Source: Corynebacterium ulceribovis DSM 45146
GTDB taxonomy: Bacteria > Actinomycetota > Actinomycetes > Mycobacteriales > Mycobacteriaceae
Assembly (NCBI RefSeq): GCF_000372445.1
Contig: NZ_AQUY01000001.1
Coordinates: forward strand, 761,553 to 825,552
Reading direction: 5' to 3'
DNA length: 64,000 nucleotides
A program made the position numbers and the translations under genes. Shown here piece by piece: positions 59,905-64,000 of the stretch (positions are counted from its first letter, which is position 1; each line of letters begins with the position of its first letter). The notes beneath the pieces were generated by a model. That model was not told the DNA's origin and did not search any database. It worked only from the letters and a program-made list of their open reading frames with translations.

Positions 59905-60062
59905 GGCTTGTTCCGGAGGGGAGTATCCCCACTCGTAACTGCGGCCGTCAACACGGTTTGCTGCCAGGGTTTCCCACAACCCACGGCGGCCCCGGCCCAG
60001 TTAGCTCCGCGCAAGCGGAGTGGGAGAGACCTCCACAATGACGAACTGTTGTGGAGGTTTTT
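59905..60062 (+). ncRNA. yybP-ykoY manganese riboswitch with terminator
   Basis: The conserved GGGGAGTA-type loop (59918-59925) and GGGAGAGACC-type second loop (60022-60031) match the yybP-ykoY aptamer. A perfect CTCCGC-GCAA-GCGGAG hairpin (60005-60020) lies inside. GGAGG (59915-59919) can pair with CCTCC (60030-60034) as P1; the same CCTCC is the 5' arm of a terminator (ACCTCCACAA 60029-60038 with TTGTGGAGGT 60049-60058, then five T). Manganese binding should favour P1 and read-through. The terminator's 3' arm includes GGAGG, the terC SD. Confidence 0.88.
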
Positions 60063-60064
60063 GC

Positions 60065-61120
60065 ATGCACGTGCCCTTGTCCATCTGGATTATTTCCGCG
60101 ATTGTGGTGGTCGGTTTCATCACTTTCGACTTCTATTCCCATGTGCGCACACCGCACGAACCGTCACTCAAAGAAGCGGGCTACTGGACGCTGTTCTATG
60201 TCGTGATGGCCGGGATCTTCGGTACGTTCCTGTACTTCTACTGGGGACATGACCGTGGCATTGAATTCTTCTCCGGCTATGTCACCGAAAAGGCGCTCTC
60301 CGTCGACAACCTCTTTGTCTTCGCGCTGATCATTGGCACCTTCAAAATCCCACGGAAGTACCAGCAGAAGGTGCTGCTGCTGGGCATTGCGATGGCGCTG
60401 GTGTTCCGCACCGTATTCATTGTCGCTGGCGCCGCGGTGATTACTGCTTGGTCTGATGTCTTCTACCTGTTCGGTATTTTCCTGCTGTACACCGCAGTGA
60501 AAACCATCATCGACGAAGTCAAGGATGAGCCAGATCCAGACCCGAAGGACATGGCGGTCATCAAGGTACTGCGCAAAGCCGTCCCAATTTCGGACAATTA
60601 CGACAAGGACCGGCTGCTCACCCGCATCAACGGCAAGCGTTACTTCACACCGTTGGCGGTCGCACTGGTGTCCATTGGCTTCGTTGACTTGATGTTTGCC
60701 TTTGACTCCATCCCGGCTATTTATGGCCTGACGAGCGAGCCATACATTGTGTTCACTGCAAACGCCTTGGCGCTGATGGGGCTGCGCCAAATGTACTTCC
60801 TGCTGGATGGTCTGTTGGACCGCCTGATTTACCTGGCGTGGGGCTTGGGCGCCATCTTGGCGTTCATTGGTGCCAAGCTGATTCTGCACGCGCTGCATGA
60901 GAACAACCTGCCGTTCATTAATGGCGGCGAGAATGTGGCGGTGCCGGAGATTTCCACGTGGGTGTCCCTGGCCTTCATCGTGGTGACGCTCGCGGTGACC
61001 GTGGTTGCTTCCTGGCTGAAGAATATGCGGGATAAGAGCCAAGGCGCGGTGCCAGTGCCATGGTCGGATGCGCTGAATGTTCACGACGGCGCTGACGGCA
61101 AGGAAAACAACGCGGGTTAG
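60065..61120 (+). CDS. TerC family membrane protein, probable manganese exporter
   Basis: A 351-residue integral membrane protein with about nine helices. Family motifs include TEKALSVDNLFVFALI and DLMFAFDSIPAIYGLT, with the acidic residues likely binding metal. Together with the upstream manganese riboswitch this points to manganese export (Alx/MeeF/TerC type) rather than tellurite resistance. ATG 60065 follows SD GGAGG by 7 nt; earlier in-frame ATGs lie in the riboswitch. No ter-operon partners are near. Confidence 0.9.
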   Translation: MHVPLSIWIISAIVVVGFITFDFYSHVRTPHEPSLKEAGYWTLFYVVMAGIFGTFLYFYWGHDRGIEFFSGYVTEKALSVDNLFVFALIIGTFKIPRKYQQKVLLLGIAMALVFRTVFIVAGAAVITAWSDVFYLFGIFLLYTAVKTIIDEVKDEPDPDPKDMAVIKVLRKAVPISDNYDKDRLLTRINGKRYFTPLAVALVSIGFVDLMFAFDSIPAIYGLTSEPYIVFTANALALMGLRQMYFLLDGLLDRLIYLAWGLGAILAFIGAKLILHALHENNLPFINGGENVAVPEISTWVSLAFIVVTLAVTVVASWLKNMRDKSQGAVPVPWSDALNVHDGADGKENNAG

Positions 61121-61129
61121 ACTGGCTAC

Positions 61130-61690
61130 GTGACCAAATCTGAATCCACCGTCTCTGCTTGGAACGTGCCGAATGCCCTGACCGTTTTCCGGATCCTGGG
61201 TGTTCCGGTGTTCTTGTGGCTGCTACTGAGCCACGGTGGGGAAGACACGACATTCCGCTGGTGGGCATTGGGCGTGTTCACGCTGCTTATGGCCACCGAC
61301 AAGTTAGACGGCGACCTTGCCCGCAAGTACAACCTGATTACCAACTTCGGCAAAATCGCGGACCCGATTGCGGACAAAGCATTGATGATCGGCGCATTGG
61401 TTGGGCTGAACATTATCCAGGTGCTGCCATGGTGGGTGACGGTCATCATTGTGATCCGCGAGCTAGGTATCACCATCTGGCGCATGTTTATGCTGCGCCG
61501 CGGCAAGGTTGTGCCTGCGTCTAAGGGCGGCAAGCTGAAAACCACGACGCAGACGTTGGCGGTGTTCTTGTTCATTCTGCCGATTGCCGGTTGGGTCACC
61601 ACTGTCGCCTGGGTAGTGATGATTGCCGCGCTGATTATTACGGTCGTTACCGGTATTCAGTACCTGCTGGATGCCCGAAAGTTGGCATGA
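61130..61690 (+). CDS. pgsA: CDP-diacylglycerol-glycerol-3-phosphate 3-phosphatidyltransferase
   Basis: A 186-residue CDP-alcohol phosphotransferase. The metal motif is complete (DKLDGDLARKYN, then GKIADPIADK). It forms phosphatidylglycerophosphate from CDP-diacylglycerol made by CdsA. GTG at 61130 has TAGACT (61118-61123) 6 nt upstream; this -10 includes the terC stop codon. The next gene overlaps its stop by ATGA. Confidence 0.94.
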   Translation: MTKSESTVSAWNVPNALTVFRILGVPVFLWLLLSHGGEDTTFRWWALGVFTLLMATDKLDGDLARKYNLITNFGKIADPIADKALMIGALVGLNIIQVLPWWVTVIIVIRELGITIWRMFMLRRGKVVPASKGGKLKTTTQTLAVFLFILPIAGWVTTVAWVVMIAALIITVVTGIQYLLDARKLA

Positions 61691-62223
61691 GTAGTTCTTT
61701 CGCTGTTCCAGATGCCTCCGTTGTTTCCCGCCTTGTGCGCATCCTTTTGGAGCGCGGGCTCACTATTGCGGCTGCTGAATCCCTCACGGCCGGCAAGTTT
61801 ATGGCCACGCTCGCAGATGTCCCCGGCACGTCCGGGACGCTACGCGGTGGGTTTGTCGCCTACGCCACAGATTTAAAAGCGGAGCTTGTTGACGTTCCGG
61901 AGGATGTGTTGGCGACCGATGGTCCTGTGGCGGAGTCCACAGCAATGTATTTGGCACTCGGGGCGCAGCAGCGCTGCAGCGCGGACATTGGTGTGGGACT
62001 GACCGGAGTTGCTGGACCAACGGAACAGGATGGCCACCCTGTGGGCGAAGTCTGGCTGGGCTTCGCGTTACCTGGCCAAGAACCCGTGGCTGAACGGCAT
62101 CAGTTCGCTGGTTCGCGTGCGCAAATCCGTAAACAAGCGGTTGCCGCGGCGGTATCCTCGCTAGTAGCCCGGCTCGGGAACAAAAGTGGTTCCTCGGACG
62201 TTGGACAGAGTAATGGGAAATAA
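61687..62223 (+). CDS. cinA: CinA C-terminal domain protein (NMN amidohydrolase, PncC-like)
   Basis: A 178-residue single-domain protein of the CinA C-terminal family. AAAESLTAGKFMATLADVPGTS contains the catalytic serine/lysine region, and GLTGVAGPTEQDGHPVG is also conserved. Such enzymes deamidate nicotinamide mononucleotide in NAD recycling. The N-terminal ADP-ribose pyrophosphatase domain of full CinA is absent, as usual here. The ATG overlaps the pgsA stop, so the genes are coupled. Confidence 0.9.
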   Translation: MSSSFAVPDASVVSRLVRILLERGLTIAAAESLTAGKFMATLADVPGTSGTLRGGFVAYATDLKAELVDVPEDVLATDGPVAESTAMYLALGAQQRCSADIGVGLTGVAGPTEQDGHPVGEVWLGFALPGQEPVAERHQFAGSRAQIRKQAVAAAVSSLVARLGNKSGSSDVGQSNGK

Positions 62224-62227
62224 ATCA

Positions 62228-62566
62228 ATGGTTTTAACTGCACCGCAACCGCGTATTCCGGATTCGCCGGCGCTGTTGGCTCGGGAGCCTGAGCCACTGC
62301 TGCGCGAAGCCTTGGGGGAGGCCCTGCGGTCCCGTCGTGCTGCGTCGGGTTCCTCGCTTCGCGATATTTCTGAGCTCGCGGCTATCAGCCCGGGTTATCT
62401 GTCGGAGTTGGAGCGGGGACGCAAGGAAGTGTCCTCGGAATTGCTCGCTTCGATTTGCTCGGCGTTGGATGTCACGGTCTCCGATGTTGTGCTTGACGCT
62501 GCCAGTAGCATGGCGTTGTCTGCTGCTGCGGATGAGCTTGCTGCAGCATGTTCAACCCGCGGGTAA
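62228..62566 (+). CDS. clgR: XRE-family transcriptional activator ClgR
   Basis: A 112-residue helix-turn-helix protein: LRDISELAAISPGYLSELERGRKEVS is the HTH_3 core. In C. glutamicum ClgR activates clp protease and DNA-repair genes and is itself a Clp substrate; the C-terminus here (AAACSTRG) is short and alanine-containing. ATG 62228 lies 4 nt after the cinA stop with GGGAAA upstream; ATG 62213 is an alternative. The following gene is pspA, a ClgR target in mycobacteria. Confidence 0.88.
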   Translation: MVLTAPQPRIPDSPALLAREPEPLLREALGEALRSRRAASGSSLRDISELAAISPGYLSELERGRKEVSSELLASICSALDVTVSDVVLDAASSMALSAAADELAAACSTRG

Positions 62567-62634
62567 GTTAAGCTCAGTAACGCGCAATAAATTCTTTTAC
62601 ACAATAGATGCTGAAGGAAGGCTCTGGAATAACC

Positions 62635-63462
62635 ATGGCGAACCCGTTTGTTAAAGCTTGGAAGTACCTGATGGCGCTGTTCGACTCGAAGATCGAGGAG
62701 AACGCCGACCCGAAGGTACAGATTAAGCAAGCTATCGAGGATGCCCAGCGCCAGCACCAGGAGCTCTCTCAGCAGGCCGCAGCTGTCATCGGTAACCAGC
62801 ACCAGCTGGAGATGCGCTTGACCCGTCAGCTGGCGGATATTGAAAAGACGCAGAGCAACACCCGTCAGGCACTGGAATTGGCTGACAAGGCTCGTGCCGA
62901 AGGCGACGAAGCGAAGGCTGTCGAATACGAAAACGCTGCGGAAGCCTTTGCTGCACAGCTGGTGACTGCGGAACAGTCTGTTGAAGACTTGAAGGCAATG
63001 CACGACCAGTCGCTGCAGCAGGCCGCACAGGCCCGCAAGGCCGTCGAGCGCAACTCGGTGGCACTGCAGCAGAAGGTTGCCGAGCAGACCAAGCTGCTGT
63101 CGCAGTTGGAGCAGGCGAAGATGCAGGAGAAGGTCTCCGAGTCGCTGAAGTCGATGAACGAGCTGTCCTCCGGCTCCACTCCTAACCTGGATCAGGTTCG
63201 GGACAAGATTGAGCGTCGCTACGCGAACGCCTTGGGCCAGGCAGAACTAGCACAGAACTCCGTTCAGGGTCGTATGGCTGAGGTCGAGTTCGCTGGTGTG
63301 CAGCTGGCTGGTCACTCTCGCCTGGAGCAGATTCGCGCTCAGATGAACCAGGACAAAGCAATTGAATCGGGAACTTCGCACCAGGGCCAGCTGAACCCAG
63401 GCACCGGCGCGCAGACCAACCCAGAAGTTGCCGCTAAGCTGCGCGAACTGCGCGGCCAGTAA
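62635..63462 (+). CDS. pspA: PspA/IM30 phage-shock protein
   Basis: A 275-residue ESCRT-III-like membrane-remodelling protein. [20 protein letters not shown] is the amphipathic N-terminus; residues ~25-220 are one long coiled coil of Gln/Glu/Ala-rich helices. It supports envelope integrity and corresponds to the mycobacterial 35-kDa antigen (Rv2744c). ATG 62635 fits the family start; GAAGGAAGG lies about 13-20 nt upstream, a rather long spacing. It follows clgR, as in mycobacteria. Confidence 0.93.
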   Translation: MANPFVKAWKYLMALFDSKIEENADPKVQIKQAIEDAQRQHQELSQQAAAVIGNQHQLEMRLTRQLADIEKTQSNTRQALELADKARAEGDEAKAVEYENAAEAFAAQLVTAEQSVEDLKAMHDQSLQQAAQARKAVERNSVALQQKVAEQTKLLSQLEQAKMQEKVSESLKSMNELSSGSTPNLDQVRDKIERRYANALGQAELAQNSVQGRMAEVEFAGVQLAGHSRLEQIRAQMNQDKAIESGTSHQGQLNPGTGAQTNPEVAAKLRELRGQ

Positions 63463-63476
63463 GCACAAAAATGCAT

Positions 63477-63492
63477 GGCTGCCAGCGCAGCC
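63477..63492. terminator. Short hairpin between convergent pspA and bioN genes
   Basis: GGCTGC-CAGC-GCAGCC is a perfect 6-bp stem with a 4-nt loop between the two convergent stop codons, without a clear T-run on either strand. Confidence 0.35.
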
Positions 63493-63503
63493 ACACCGAT
63501 GGC

Positions 63504-64000
63504 CTAGTCACCCACACCACGGGCGGCTAGGCCATCAGCCATATTTCGGGCCCGATTAATTGTCCGAACGATAACTGGCACTCCGAAAGCCAGCACAGAC
63601 ATCCCCAAGCCGCGGGCCTTCCGGGCATCGCGGACATCAAGCACAGTCTGGAGCTGCAACGGAATCATCCGCAGCGTCAGCGACAAAGTCAGCACAATCG
63701 TGTCCACCGGCACGCCAATCTTCCGGGTAGGGGCGAGGACTGCTTCGAGTGCGTCCATCATGTCGCTGACTTTCGTAGTCAGCGTCAACAGCGTCGCCGC
63801 GACCACTGACGCCAGCACGGTAATAGTCGTAATCAGCCCCTGCTCCCACTTGCCATAAAAAGCCTGAATGATGGCAATGAACATGAGGAAAGGTAAGGCA
63901 GGCAGGAGCTGCCCTAACGCCACCCGCCAAGGAATCCGCGCAACACCGTACCCTAGGCCCGAAAAGGCCAGCACTCCGAGCGCCGGCCCCAATCCGTCAA
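63504..64000 (-). CDS. bioN: ECF transporter transmembrane protein EcfT/BioN-like (5' end outside window)
   Basis: The last ~165 residues of a CbiQ/EcfT-type protein; the frame is open to the window edge, so the start lies beyond. Four hydrophobic helices are followed by the coupling motif ARKARGLG and a C-terminal GLAARGVGD. This component links a substrate-binding S protein to ECF ATPases. In corynebacteria the homologous position holds bioYMN for biotin uptake; biotin specificity is inferred from synteny only. Confidence 0.82.
   Translation of the reverse strand, partial: DGLGPALGVLAFSGLGYGVARIPWRVALGQLLPALPFLMFIAIIQAFYGKWEQGLITTITVLASVVAATLLTLTTKVSDMMDALEAVLAPTRKIGVPVDTIVLTLSLTLRMIPLQLQTVLDVRDARKARGLGMSVLAFGVPVIVRTINRARNMADGLAARGVGD

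Noticed and set aside
60020..60064. Earlier ATG starts for the TerC protein
   Set aside because: They lie in the riboswitch terminator region; only ATG 60065 has an SD at correct spacing.
60065..61120. Tellurite-resistance operon
   Set aside because: TerC stands alone with a manganese riboswitch; none of the other ter genes are present.

Overview
The window is a 64 kb stretch of core chromosome from a high-GC Gram-positive bacterium, almost certainly a Corynebacterium (species not determinable here). The evidence is the gene content and order: mycothione reductase, malate:quinone oxidoreductase, the linked pptH-pptT pair, a DUF2631 protein, rip1-ispG-lipoprotein PBP, dapB-thyX-dapA-rnj-ftsK and clgR-pspA, the last segments matching the order I recall for C. 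glutamicum. Many genes also carry a -10 hexamer 6-8 nt before a start codon without a Shine-Dalgarno (SD) sequence, which is the leaderless arrangement common in actinobacteria.

Layout. 1-4.4 kb: end of a ComM-type ATPase, dprA, xerC, a secreted alpha/beta hydrolase and an M23-type protein facing rpsB. 4.4-12.7 kb: rpsB-tsf, pyrH-frr-cdsA, rlmN, with LapA-like, MFS and DUF2631 genes on the other strand. 12.8-19.2 kb: dxr, rip1 (site-2 protease), ispG, a penicillin-binding lipoprotein and map. 19.2-22.0 kb (minus): hydrolase-mtr-small helical protein operon. 22.2-30.4 kb: mqo, an unrecognised 428-residue protein divergent from a DHA2 efflux pump, an acyl-CoA synthetase, a chromate transporter and yaaA. 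30.5-46.5 kb: proS, DUF4439 lipoprotein, rimP-nusA-ylxR-infB, a sulfide:quinone-oxidoreductase-like cassette placed between infB and rbfA, then rbfA-DHH phosphoesterase-dinF, pptH-pptT, and divergent truB and ribF. 46.6-64 kb: rpsO, pnp, an orphan peptide-binding lipoprotein, dapB-thyX-dapA-rnj, a DinB-like protein, ftsK, a yybP-ykoY manganese riboswitch with a TerC exporter, pgsA-cinA-clgR, pspA and the truncated end of a BioN-like ECF transporter gene.

Functionally this is housekeeping: translation and RNA metabolism (rpsB, tsf, frr, rimP, nusA, infB, rbfA, truB, rpsO, pnp, rnj), isoprenoid synthesis (dxr, ispG), lysine/diaminopimelate synthesis (dapA, dapB), envelope and division (PBP, FtsK, PgsA, CdsA, Rip1) and redox (mtr, mqo). 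I found no insertion sequence, prophage, CRISPR array, tRNA or rRNA.

The most interesting signals are regulatory or small-scale: a manganese riboswitch whose terminator stem also carries the terC SD; the sqr-like cassette with its own terminator, a CsoR/CstR-like operator candidate and a 60-residue basic partner gene; a pervasive leaderless-promoter pattern; the linked PptT/PptH opposing pair; and several structured leaders (rpsB, infB, rbfA). I see no clearly new multi-gene system.
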